DNA of 38,185 nt, from positions 1 to 38,185 of the forward strand of contig CAYMCM010000020.1 in NCBI GenBank assembly GCA_964388945.1. The letters are read 5' to 3'. Origin of the DNA: Roseburia_D sp964388945 (lineage in GTDB: Bacteria > Bacillota > Clostridia > Lachnospirales > Lachnospiraceae). This document shows, one piece after another, positions 7,549 to 15,201 of the stretch (positions are counted from its first letter, which is position 1; each line of letters starts with the position of its first letter). Made by a program: the position numbers and the translations under genes. The notes beneath the pieces are model-generated. The model was not told the origin of the DNA and ran no database searches. It saw only the letters and a list, made by a program, of their open reading frames with translations.

Positions 7549-7878
7549 ACAAAAACAAAAGAAGTTCACACTTCTAAAAAAGGAGGAGAGACCACCGGGA
7601 ACACATATGGATACATCTTAAAAAGAGAAGAAACAAATGATGATTGTCCCATCCTTTTATTTTCAAAAGAAACGACACTATGAGCGAAAAAAACAAAAGA
7701 ATGAACAAAAGATCCGGTAAGGATGTGAGTTTCAAAATTCATAGAAATACAAAAGATTCTTAGAAGATATCGTAAGAGAAAGGGACAACCCAAAAAAGCA
7801 AAGAGAGGAAAGGTTCAATGGACAACGCAGTCTAAAAGGCGTCATCAATGAGATAAAAGAAATTGATGACGCCTTTTC
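7549..7878 (+). ncRNA. Candidate small RNA or leader-like transcript of unknown type
   Basis: This stretch runs from just after a consensus promoter to a 16-bp-stem terminator. It is very purine-rich on the plus strand. It contains a strong Shine-Dalgarno-like AAGGAGG at about 7580 with no start codon at normal distance. Only tiny frames are found: two of 27 codons starting near 7637 and 7679, and a 5-codon one after GAGGAAAGG near 7819. Two longer start-less frames near the 3' end are rich in Lys and Arg, as expected from base composition. I could not match it to 6S, tmRNA, RNase P, SRP or a riboswitch. It may be a regulatory RNA, a micro-peptide transcript or a decayed gene. Confidence 0.4.
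7835..7878. terminator. Strong, probably bidirectional terminator
   Basis: A 16-bp perfect stem, AAAAGGCGTCATCAAT (7835-7850) with its complement at 7863-7878, ends in TTTT on both strands. It can close the unit starting at 7515 and also the DUF2752 gene arriving from the right. Confidence 0.8.
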
Positions 7879-7905
7879 CATGTGATAAAGCAAGGAAGTA
7901 GTCTC

Positions 7906-8352
7906 CTACATCAGCCGTATATGAAAGCACAGCAATATGAAATTCTTGAGAAAACAGTTGACCACCACCAGCGCCAGCGCGATCCAAAGATAACGCGGCT
8001 TAAAATGCATCACTGCCCTAAATCGCCCGCGGCTTAAGTACCCAATAGACTGACTGATCAAAAACCATCCTCCCACTGCTGCTGTATACGGCACGATTGG
8101 ATGATAATAAAACGATGTGAAAAATTTTCCCTGTATCAGCGCATATACTGCTCTGGTCCCGCCACACCCAGGACAGTACAGACCGGTCACCGCATGTATC
8201 ATACAGGGCGGAACCGGAGGTATCAAAGAGTGCCCGGTCACTTTCCACACGATCAGACAAATGGCGACCACCAAAACACCGAGTATGCCTGTGATAAAGA
8301 ACACCCGATCCACCGTTTCTATTTCTTTTTCCTCCTGTCTGGTTCGATCCAT
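7906..8352 (-). CDS. DUF2752 membrane protein
   Basis: A 148-residue protein with a short charged N terminus and three or so hydrophobic helices (about 17-40, 83-102 and 119-140). The family signature is the cysteine block HAVTGLYCPGCGGTRA at about residues 53-68, followed by a helix with YYHPIVPY. DUF2752 has no established function; the CPGCGGTR motif may bind metal or be redox active. The ATG at 8352 has an AAGGAGCAGGGA ribosome binding site. It stands alone between two genes of different orientation and ends near a bidirectional terminator. Confidence 0.88.
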   Translation of the reverse strand: MDRTRQEEKEIETVDRVFFITGILGVLVVAICLIVWKVTGHSLIPPVPPCMIHAVTGLYCPGCGGTRAVYALIQGKFFTSFYYHPIVPYTAAVGGWFLISQSIGYLSRGRFRAVMHFKPRYLWIALALVVVNCFLKNFILLCFHIRLM

Positions 8353-8443
8353 GTTCCCTGCTCCTTCTTTTTTGGTACATTTTTATATCCTGATATTTTT
8401 TCAGTATAACAGCAGGTAAGCACTTCTGTCAAAATCCTTTCTC

Positions 8444-8471
8444 TTGTGTTTCATCTGTTTTATGCTATAAT
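8444..8471 (+). promoter_or_regulatory. Promoter for the DUF975-like gene
   Basis: TTGTGT (8444-8449) and a consensus TATAAT (8466-8471) are 16 bases apart, about 33 bases before the ATG at 8505. Confidence 0.6.
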
Positions 8472-8504
8472 GAATGCAGTTTACTACCAAAAAAGGAGTC
8501 TTTC

Positions 8505-9260
8505 ATGAAACGCAATTTTACTGAATTAAAACGTCTGGCAAGAGAAACCCTGACCGGACATTACAGCACACCAATGGCAGGTATCGTTCTCACAAGCGTT
8601 ATCTCAAACCTGCTGCTTCTTCCATTTGATGTTTCTTTGAACAACACTGCCTCGCAGTCTGTCCTGCTTTATGCTGCGAGTTTTTTCATCGGACTGCTCT
8701 CGATCCTTTTTTCCTGCGGTCTGTGTTATATGCATCTGAAAATGCGCAGAGGGCTTTCTTACGGTTTGCGGGATATCTTTTGCTTTTTCAAAAAACAGCC
8801 CGACCGTTTTCTGCTCTCTTACCTCCTGCTGATCGGGCTCACCCTGCTCATCCTTCTCCCGGCGATCCTTTTGACAGCGGCAGTTCTTCTGCCCGCCTGC
8901 ACTACTGCCATCCAGATATCCATCCCTGCATGGATCCTGATTCCGGTATGGATTTTGTTTATCCTGCTCTCACTCCCGATACTGTATAATTATGCCATGA
9001 TATTTTATCTTCTGATTGATTATCCGCAAATGAAGATAAAAGATGCCTTCCATGAAAGCAAACGGCTGATGAAAGGAAAAAAAATGCAGCTCTTCCTGCT
9101 GCATCTCAGTTTTCTCGGATGGCTGATCCTCGGTATCTGCTCTTGTCTCATCGGCTTTCTATGGATCGAACCGTATTTTGAACAAACCTGCATCAGCTTT
9201 TATTTTGAACTGACCGGAGAAAATGAAACACTTGAACAGAAAAAAGGATGCAAGACATAA
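8505..9260 (+). CDS. DUF975-family integral membrane protein
   Basis: A 251-residue polytopic membrane protein with about five or six hydrophobic segments. The N-terminal NFTELKRLARETLTGHY, the middle block LIDYPQMKIKDAFHESKRLM and the C-terminal WIEPYFEQTCISFYFEL are the recognisable DUF975 features. The molecular role of the family is unknown. The start has AAAAGGAG eight bases upstream. It is monocistronic, with its own promoter and a terminator overlapping its 3' end. The last residues (LEQKKGCKT) are encoded within the terminator stem. Confidence 0.85.
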   Translation: MKRNFTELKRLARETLTGHYSTPMAGIVLTSVISNLLLLPFDVSLNNTASQSVLLYAASFFIGLLSILFSCGLCYMHLKMRRGLSYGLRDIFCFFKKQPDRFLLSYLLLIGLTLLILLPAILLTAAVLLPACTTAIQISIPAWILIPVWILFILLSLPILYNYAMIFYLLIDYPQMKIKDAFHESKRLMKGKKMQLFLLHLSFLGWLILGICSCLIGFLWIEPYFEQTCISFYFELTGENETLEQKKGCKT

Positions 9261-9282
9261 TTCGTGTCCTGCATCCTTTTTT
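9240..9282. terminator. Bidirectional terminator between the DUF975 gene and glpK
   Basis: AAAAAAGGATGCA with AGACA pairs with TGTCC and TGCATCCTTTTTT with a single mismatch around the loop at about 9257-9263. A-rich and T-rich flanks allow termination on both strands. Confidence 0.8.
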
Positions 9283-9293
9283 AGATAATTCAA

Positions 9294-10799
9294 TCATTTA
9301 TCATCATCTTCTTTTGCCCAGCCAAAGGCATATCTGACCGCTTTGTTCCAACCTTTCATTTTCTTTTTCCGCTCTTCCTCCTGCATGGACGGTTCAAAGA
9401 CACGCGCGATCCTCTGATTTCTGCGCAGATCCTCCTTATCCTTCCAGTAACCTACCGCAAGCCCTGCAAGATACGCCGCTCCTCTCGCCGTAGTTTCAAT
9501 GCACTCCGGACGCTCCACCGGTGCATGGATCATATCTGCCTGAAACTGCATCAGGAAATTGTTGGCACTGGCTCCGCCATCCACACGAAGAGACTGCATT
9601 TTTATCTCCGCATCCGCTTCCATGACCGAAATCACATCGCAAACCTGATACGCAATGGATTCAAGTGCGGCACGGATGATATGATTTTTGTTCGTTCCGC
9701 GCGTAATCCCGACGATCGTTCCGCGCGCATACGGATCCCAGTGCGGCGCGCCTAGTCCGGTAAATGCCGGAACCACATAACAGCCTTCCGTTCCATCGAC
9801 CTTTGATGCCATATACTCGGAATCTTCCGATGAATCGATCAGCTTCATACTATCCCGCAGCCACTGAATGACCGCGCCTGCCACAAAAATCGAGCCTTCC
9901 AGCGCATAAGTAACTTTGCCTTCTAACCCCCACGCAATCGTTGTGACCAGTCCATTTCCGGAATACACTGGTTTTTCCCCCGTATTCATCAAAAGAAAAC
10001 AGCCGGTTCCGTAAGTATTTTTCGCCTCACCCCTTGCAAAACAAGTCTGACCAAACAGTGCCGCCTGCTGATCGCCCGCCGCACCTCCGATCGGAATAGC
10101 ACCGCCAAGAAACGCCGGATCCGTATAACCGTAAATCTGACTCGACGGTACCGGTGTAGGAAGCATACCTGCCGGAATATCGAGCTCCCGCAGAATATCC
10201 TCATCCCAGGTCAGCGTATTGATATTAAAGAGCATGGTGCGTGAGGCATTCGAGTAATCCGTCACATGAACCTTTCCTCCGGTCAGTTTCCAGATCAACC
10301 AGGTCTCTACCGTCCCGAACAAAAGCTTTCCCTCTGCCGCAAGCGATCTGGCTCCCTCTACATGATCAAGAATCCATTTGATCTTGGTCGCCGAAAAATA
10401 CGCATCTATGATCAGTCCGGTCTTTCGCCGGTATTCCTCCTGCAATCCCTTTTTCTTTAACGCATCTGCTATATCTGCCGTCCTGCGGCACTGCCAGACG
10501 ATCGCATTATAGATTGGTTCCCCGGTCTCTTTGTTCCAGACAATCGCAGTTTCACGCTGGTTTGTGATCCCGATCACTGCAATATCACACGCTCTTGCCC
10601 CGATCTTTAACATTGCCTCAACTGCAACTCCAAGCTGTGTTGACCAGATCTCATTGGCGTCATGCTCCACCCAGCCCGGATTCGGAAAGAACTGGCGGAA
10701 CTCCTTTTGCGCAATACTGCATACCTCACCATTTTCATTGAACAGAATACAGCGGTTGCTCGTCGTTCCTGCATCCAACGCCATTACATACTTTGCCAT
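9294..10799 (-). CDS. glpK: Glycerol kinase
   Basis: It phosphorylates glycerol to glycerol 3-phosphate with ATP in the cytoplasm. The 501 residues match the family length (about 495-505). Visible features are the N-terminal MALDAGTTSNRCILF, NQRETAIVWNKETG near residue 80, GTVETWLIWKLTGG, GAAGDQQAALFGQ and the FGGY-type GAPHWDPYARGTIVGITRGT. The ATG at 10799 is chosen because GGAGGGGGTAAC lies immediately upstream; an in-frame ATG five codons earlier overlaps this site. No glycerol facilitator or glycerol 3-phosphate dehydrogenase is adjacent, so it stands alone. Confidence 0.96.
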   Translation of the reverse strand: MAKYVMALDAGTTSNRCILFNENGEVCSIAQKEFRQFFPNPGWVEHDANEIWSTQLGVAVEAMLKIGARACDIAVIGITNQRETAIVWNKETGEPIYNAIVWQCRRTADIADALKKKGLQEEYRRKTGLIIDAYFSATKIKWILDHVEGARSLAAEGKLLFGTVETWLIWKLTGGKVHVTDYSNASRTMLFNINTLTWDEDILRELDIPAGMLPTPVPSSQIYGYTDPAFLGGAIPIGGAAGDQQAALFGQTCFARGEAKNTYGTGCFLLMNTGEKPVYSGNGLVTTIAWGLEGKVTYALEGSIFVAGAVIQWLRDSMKLIDSSEDSEYMASKVDGTEGCYVVPAFTGLGAPHWDPYARGTIVGITRGTNKNHIIRAALESIAYQVCDVISVMEADAEIKMQSLRVDGGASANNFLMQFQADMIHAPVERPECIETTARGAAYLAGLAVGYWKDKEDLRRNQRIARVFEPSMQEEERKKKMKGWNKAVRYAFGWAKEDDDK

Positions 10800-10830
10800 G
10801 GTTACCCCCTCCATACATTTCGTTGGTCAC

Positions 10831-10860
10831 ATTATACAATACTTTTTCGCGGATTTGTAA
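10831..10860 (-). promoter_or_regulatory. Possible promoter of glpK
   Basis: A consensus TATAAT (10836-10831 on the minus strand) lies about 30 bases before the start codon. The -35 (TTACAA, 18 bases away) is weak. Confidence 0.4.
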
Positions 10861-10886
10861 TTTTTTTTGGGCAATTCCATGTTCTG

Positions 10887-12635
10887 TCAGTCATTTCCTC
10901 CCACTACTCTCCAGTTTCCTGCCTGACACTGTTCTTCATACATTGCACGATACCAGCCATTCTGTGTAACCAGCTTTTCGTGACTTCCTGATTCTTCGAT
11001 CCTGCCCGCTTTGAGGACTAAAATCTGATCCGCATTTTTTATCGTCCCAAGACGATGGGCAATTACAAGCACTGTCTTATTTTTAGTCAGACGCGCAAGC
11101 GCACGTTCAATCTCTTTTTCATGATCCGCATCCAGATTTGATGTTGTCTCATCTAAGAGTACGATCGGCGCATCTTTTAAAAGTGCCCGGGCGATCGATA
11201 TCCTCTGCTTTTCGCCGCCGGAAAGGGAAGCCCCGCCCTCGCTGATTACGGTATCATAACCATGCTCCATCTTTTCTATAAACTCATGGCAGCACGCCTG
11301 TTTTGCTGCGCAGATAATCTCCTCCCTGGTCGCATCTGGTCTTCCGATGCGGATATTATTTAAAACCGTGTCGGACAAAAGATAGACATCCTGAAATACG
11401 ATCGACATATGCCTTAGCAGTTCATCTGGCGCAATTTTTCTAATGTCGCACCCTCCCACCGTGATCTTTCCGCTCTTTACATCCCAGAATCTCGCAAGCA
11501 GGCTCGCGACCGTTGTCTTTCCAGAACCGGATGGATCGGTCAGAGCAGTTACCGTCCCTTGCTTTGCAAGAAAAGAAATGTCTTTTAATACCGGAATAGT
11601 ATCTTCATAAGAAAAATCCACATGGGAAAATGCAATGTCATAGTTTTCAAATACCGCCTGATCTTTTTCATAAGGAAGCGGATGCTCTAAGAGCACTGCC
11701 TTTATATGATCCATTGCTTTCTGGATTGAACGGATCTGCGGATACAGAGAAGATGCGGTTCCAAGCATACTTGATACCGATACCGAGAGCAAAAGGATCA
11801 GTAAAAACACGCTCTTATCCACCTGACCTATTGCAAGCAGCCAGGTTCCAAGAAGCAATGCCAGCGGGATCAACATAGATGTAACCACCGAGAACGCCAA
11901 TGTCACAGGAAGGATAGAAAGCTCTGCCTGCTCAGACGCCTTTTTCTGCCGCACCAGTGCCCGATCCAAGCGCTCAAATCCTCTTCCCGCCAGATGATAC
12001 AGACGAAAGGTGCGGATTCCCTCCACATACTCGACAATACGCGATGTCACTTTCTGATTTGCCGTCCTTAGCGTAACAGACTGCTTGGCAGAAACCTTTC
12101 CGGAAACAAACAGGAGCGGAAGCGCCAGTAATACCAGAAAAAGCAGTGCCAGTCCGAATTTCCAGTGCAGGAAAAACGCAAACGCAACTGACAACATGGT
12201 AAATGCAGATACTTTAACCGTGTCACAGAGACAGTGGGTCAAAATCGCCTCAAACTCATTGATATCTGAAAGCAGTACTCCGCTTAACGTTCCGATACTG
12301 TTTTTCCCGAAATATCCCATGTTCAGTTTCCGAAGATGATTTCCGATCGTTAAGCGCAGTTTTTTCGTCACATCCGGTCCTATGCACTGCGCCTCGGTAA
12401 AACTGACCGCCTGTACCGCGCACCGTAAGAAAAACAAAACCAGCAATACCGCCGTATCACAAATCAATTTATTTTTATCAAAATTTTCCTCTGCCAGTGC
12501 CAGAAGTAAAAAGAACATAACGCCATACATTCCAGAATTTAAACACGCGTCAAAAAGCGACAGCCCAATCGGCAGGAACAGCCGGCGCATGTCTTCCCTC
12601 GCAAGCTTTTTTATATCATACAGCATTTGTTTCAT
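10887..12635 (-). CDS. ABC transporter, exporter-fold half-transporter, second subunit (YbtP/YbtQ or IrtA/IrtB-like)
   Basis: A 582-residue half-transporter: six membrane helices over about residues 15-300, then a nucleotide-binding domain. The signature LSGGEKQR and Walker B IVLLDETTSNLD are intact. Walker A reads TDPSGSGKTT, so its first glycine is replaced by aspartate, unlike its partner. The start at 12635 has AGGAGGCAGCGAT upstream and overlaps the partner's stop as ATGA, implying a heterodimer made in equal amounts. Half-transporters of this subfamily, despite the exporter fold, include siderophore importers (YbtPQ, IrtAB). Multidrug or peptide export is an alternative I cannot exclude. 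Confidence 0.85.
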   Translation of the reverse strand: MKQMLYDIKKLAREDMRRLFLPIGLSLFDACLNSGMYGVMFFLLLALAEENFDKNKLICDTAVLLVLFFLRCAVQAVSFTEAQCIGPDVTKKLRLTIGNHLRKLNMGYFGKNSIGTLSGVLLSDINEFEAILTHCLCDTVKVSAFTMLSVAFAFFLHWKFGLALLFLVLLALPLLFVSGKVSAKQSVTLRTANQKVTSRIVEYVEGIRTFRLYHLAGRGFERLDRALVRQKKASEQAELSILPVTLAFSVVTSMLIPLALLLGTWLLAIGQVDKSVFLLILLLSVSVSSMLGTASSLYPQIRSIQKAMDHIKAVLLEHPLPYEKDQAVFENYDIAFSHVDFSYEDTIPVLKDISFLAKQGTVTALTDPSGSGKTTVASLLARFWDVKSGKITVGGCDIRKIAPDELLRHMSIVFQDVYLLSDTVLNNIRIGRPDATREEIICAAKQACCHEFIEKMEHGYDTVISEGGASLSGGEKQRISIARALLKDAPIVLLDETTSNLDADHEKEIERALARLTKNKTVLVIAHRLGTIKNADQILVLKAGRIEESGSHEKLVTQNGWYRAMYEEQCQAGNWRVVGGND

Positions 12636-14374
12636 ATCGCTGCCTCCTCTCCGGTATAGGTTCTCCACATTCCTGCATAGACTCCATTCTTTTCCAGTAA
12701 TTCTTTATGCTTCCCACGCTCTGCAATTTTTCCATCCGTCAGCACACAGATCTGATCCGCGTTTACGATCGTGTGCAGACGATGCGCGATCATAACGGTT
12801 GTTTTTCCCCGGATCAGCTCGTTTAACGCCAGCTGGATCTTATGTTCATTCTCCCCGTCCGTATAACTGGTGGCCTCATCAAAGATCAGGATCGGCGCGT
12901 CCTTTAAAATTGCCCGCGCAATGCAGATACGCTGTTTCTCTCCCCCCGAAAGCTTAATACCGGCTTCTCCGATCCTTGTCTCATATCCATCCGGCAAGCT
13001 TTCGATCAATGCATCGATCTGTGCTGCCTGTGCTGCCTTTTTTACTTCCTCCCGCGTCACATCTTTTTTCCCGATTGCGATGTTTTCATAGATCGTGTCA
13101 TTGAAAAGAAATGTATCCTGAAATACAAACGCCACAAGATCCATCAACTTTTCCATCGGCATCTCCCGGATATCTGTTCCATCGATCAGAATCCTTCCAT
13201 CCGTCACATCAAAAAAACGTGGAATCAACTGTGCCGCCGTCGTCTTTCCTGCTCCGGACGGACCTACAAACGCAGTTAATGTCCCTGCCTTTATTGTCAG
13301 ATCCAGATCATGCAGTACCTCTTTTTTTTCATACCCGAAATTCACATGTTCAAATACGATTTCATGTTCCCGACTTACTTCCGGTTCACACTCTCCCTCA
13401 GGCATTGCCGGAATATCCATAACCTTTCTGATCTGCGCAAGCCCGGATGAGATCTGGCTGAAGATCTGCGCAAAATTGAGCAGGTTCTGAAACGATGCCA
13501 GAAAAACAATACTCATGATAAGAAAAAACAGATAGCTCTCCAATTCTAGTTTTCCGCTGAGATAAAGCATACCACCAACCGGAAGCGTGAACAGGATCCC
13601 TGATTCAATCACAACCTTTGATACCGCACTGAGTGGCGATAGCTGTTTTGCCACGCGTTTCCAGAGCACATTATAGTCTGTCACCGCCTCTTTGTAATCT
13701 TCATAAGAATCCGCAGACAACTGGTAGGCTTTCATCACCTGCATTCCCCGTATGTACTGCATAACCACCGAATTCCACTTTCCTAAAATCTTCGGATATT
13801 CCTCCATTGCCGGGCGCGCCAGCTTAAACTCAAGTGCCTGTATCACAAAGGTGAATACGATCGGTATGAGAAGCATCAGAGCCATAACCACATTCAGCCG
13901 GAACAGCTCGATCAAAATAAAGGATGGCACCGCAATCGCTACTGTAATATCCGGAATCTGGTGCGCGTAAAATTTTTCCAGCCGTTCCACATCCTCCATC
14001 AGCACTTTTTTAATCTCTCCCACACTGTTGTGGTTAAAAAATCCAAGTTCAATCTCCCCGATATGCCCGCACAGCTTTTTTCTCACCTGATAAAGCAGTT
14101 CGTAAGCTCCCAGATGTGTCAATGCTGTCGCTGCCGCCTGAAAGAAAAACCGAAACAGAATAGACACTGTCGCAATTCCACCATAACTAAACGCCAGACG
14201 CATCGTTCCATGCTCTGCAAATAAAAACAGAATGATCCGGTAAACCATAACATACGGCACAAACGCCGCAAGTCCCGAAAGCACAGCGCATACGACCGCC
14301 ACATAAAGCATGATCGGCCGCTTTCCCGCCAACTCAAACAAATAAGAGGTTTTTACCTGCTCTGTCCGTTCCAT
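12632..14374 (-). CDS. ABC transporter, exporter-fold half-transporter, first subunit (YbtQ/IrtB-like)
   Basis: A 580-residue half-transporter with an N-terminal six-helix membrane domain and a C-terminal ATPase. The intracellular stretch FFNHNSVGEIKKVLMEDVE, KFYAHQIPD shortly after it, and the D-loop region DEATSYTDGENE resemble the YbtPQ/IrtAB siderophore-import group more than drug exporters. Walker A GPSGAGKTT and LSGGEKQR are canonical. I start it at 14374 (MERTEQ) because AAGGAGGATGAAAAT precedes it; an in-frame upstream ATG at 14626 would read through the divergent TetR gene's control region. It shares a short divergent region with that regulator and carries a DtxR-like palindrome 18 bases upstream. 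Confidence 0.85.
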   Translation of the reverse strand: MERTEQVKTSYLFELAGKRPIMLYVAVVCAVLSGLAAFVPYVMVYRIILFLFAEHGTMRLAFSYGGIATVSILFRFFFQAAATALTHLGAYELLYQVRKKLCGHIGEIELGFFNHNSVGEIKKVLMEDVERLEKFYAHQIPDITVAIAVPSFILIELFRLNVVMALMLLIPIVFTFVIQALEFKLARPAMEEYPKILGKWNSVVMQYIRGMQVMKAYQLSADSYEDYKEAVTDYNVLWKRVAKQLSPLSAVSKVVIESGILFTLPVGGMLYLSGKLELESYLFFLIMSIVFLASFQNLLNFAQIFSQISSGLAQIRKVMDIPAMPEGECEPEVSREHEIVFEHVNFGYEKKEVLHDLDLTIKAGTLTAFVGPSGAGKTTAAQLIPRFFDVTDGRILIDGTDIREMPMEKLMDLVAFVFQDTFLFNDTIYENIAIGKKDVTREEVKKAAQAAQIDALIESLPDGYETRIGEAGIKLSGGEKQRICIARAILKDAPILIFDEATSYTDGENEHKIQLALNELIRGKTTVMIAHRLHTIVNADQICVLTDGKIAERGKHKELLEKNGVYAGMWRTYTGEEAAI

Positions 14375-14392
14375 ATTTTCATCCTCCTTTTT

Positions 14393-14408
14393 ATTAGCCT
14401 TGACTAAC
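14393..14408. promoter_or_regulatory. Second copy of the DtxR/IdeR-like inverted repeat
   Basis: On the minus strand it reads GTTAGTCAAGGCTAAT, the same 6-4-6 layout as 7360-7375, with matching outer half-sites GTTAG and CTAA(T/C). It lies 18 bases before the ABC start codon, just upstream of the ribosome binding site. Confidence 0.5.
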
Positions 14409-14425
14409 TCATGATTTTTAAAAAA

Positions 14426-14441
14426 TGTCACACTTGTGACA
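14426..14441. promoter_or_regulatory. Palindrome, candidate TetR-family operator
   Basis: TGTCACACTTGTGACA is a perfect 7-2-7 inverted repeat between the ABC pair and the TetR gene. A lone half-site TGTGACA recurs at 14516-14522, next to the TetR ribosome binding site. On the minus strand the palindrome overlaps a possible -35 (TTGTCA). TetR-family genes often bind such sites in the divergent region. Confidence 0.6.
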
Positions 14442-14534
14442 AATCTTGTTTTATGATAGGATAACAGATGGAAAAAGTCAATATCAGAGACCAAAGTGCT
14501 ACATTTTTTTGGTTTTGTGACAAGGAGGCTTCTT

Positions 14535-15098
14535 ATGAAAAACGCAAAAACAATCAATCGTGCCAAAGAACATTTTATCCAGGCATTACTCGCTCTGATG
14601 GAGGAAAAACCCTTTGCTGATATCACAGTTTATGAACTTGCCGCACGGGCGGAATACGACCGCCGCACCTACTACCGGTATTTTAAGAGCAAAGAAGACA
14701 TTCTGATCCTGCACTGCTCAGATATCCTCGGCGAAATGGCTGATCTTCTCAAGCAAAAAGGCTCTCTGTCCTTTCACAGCGGAATCCTTTCCTATTATGA
14801 ATTCTGGCAAAGACATCTGGACTTTCTAAAGCTTCTCGACCGTAACCGGATGCTCCCGTTTCTGGAAGAACAGATGGATCTGCTTTTTTACAGTTCGGTC
14901 GGGAAAGTGGTTCAAAAAGATCTACCCGACACACTCCCAGATGTTGCCGCACTTGGCCGCTACTCTTTTTTCTTTACGGCAGGTGGTCTGTGGAATGTTC
15001 TGGTCTGGTGGGTCAGAGAAGGAGCCGTGCAAACACCGGAAAAACTGACCGACTACCTTCTCACGAGTATCCGCGAGTTTCAATCCATGCTTTTCTAA
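14535..15098 (+). CDS. TetR/AcrR-family transcriptional regulator
   Basis: A 187-residue regulator. The N-terminal helix-turn-helix covers about residues 8-55: ALMEEKPFADITVYELAA, then AEYDRRTYYRYFKSKEDIL, the usual TetR recognition region with an extra arginine. The C-terminal two thirds is a helical, aromatic-rich ligand or dimer domain of the TetR_C type. I place the start at 14535 after AAGGAGGCTTCTT; an earlier ATG lacks a ribosome binding site. It is divergent from the ABC pair and probably represses it, itself, or both through the TGTCACA palindrome. The inducer is unknown. Confidence 0.9.
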   Translation: MKNAKTINRAKEHFIQALLALMEEKPFADITVYELAARAEYDRRTYYRYFKSKEDILILHCSDILGEMADLLKQKGSLSFHSGILSYYEFWQRHLDFLKLLDRNRMLPFLEEQMDLLFYSSVGKVVQKDLPDTLPDVAALGRYSFFFTAGGLWNVLVWWVREGAVQTPEKLTDYLLTSIREFQSMLF

Positions 15099-15141
15099 GA
15101 AATCCGTATCCTCATGTTCTGCATCCGCATTGTAGGAAAAA

Positions 15142-15174
15142 AAGATCCGACAGATATTTCATCCATCGGATCTT
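15142..15174 (+). terminator. Terminator-like hairpin after the TetR gene
   Basis: AAGATCCGA (15142-15150) pairs perfectly with TCGGATCTT (15166-15174). The T run is poor, so strength is uncertain. Confidence 0.5.
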
Positions 15175-15201
15175 ACGCTTTTGCCCTGTTTGTTCATTTT
15201 A

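Noticed and set aside
7566..7793. Minus-strand 75-codon open frame across the cryptic unit
   Set aside because: It begins without a ribosome binding site, runs against the strong promoter, and has a composition explained by the reverse complement of a purine-rich strand.
9294..10799. glpK as part of a glycerol operon
   Set aside because: No glycerol facilitator, regulator or glycerol 3-phosphate dehydrogenase is adjacent on either side.
14375..14626. N-terminal extension of the first ABC half-transporter
   Set aside because: It would cover the palindromes and the divergent promoter and lacks a ribosome binding site, whereas 14374 has a near-consensus one.
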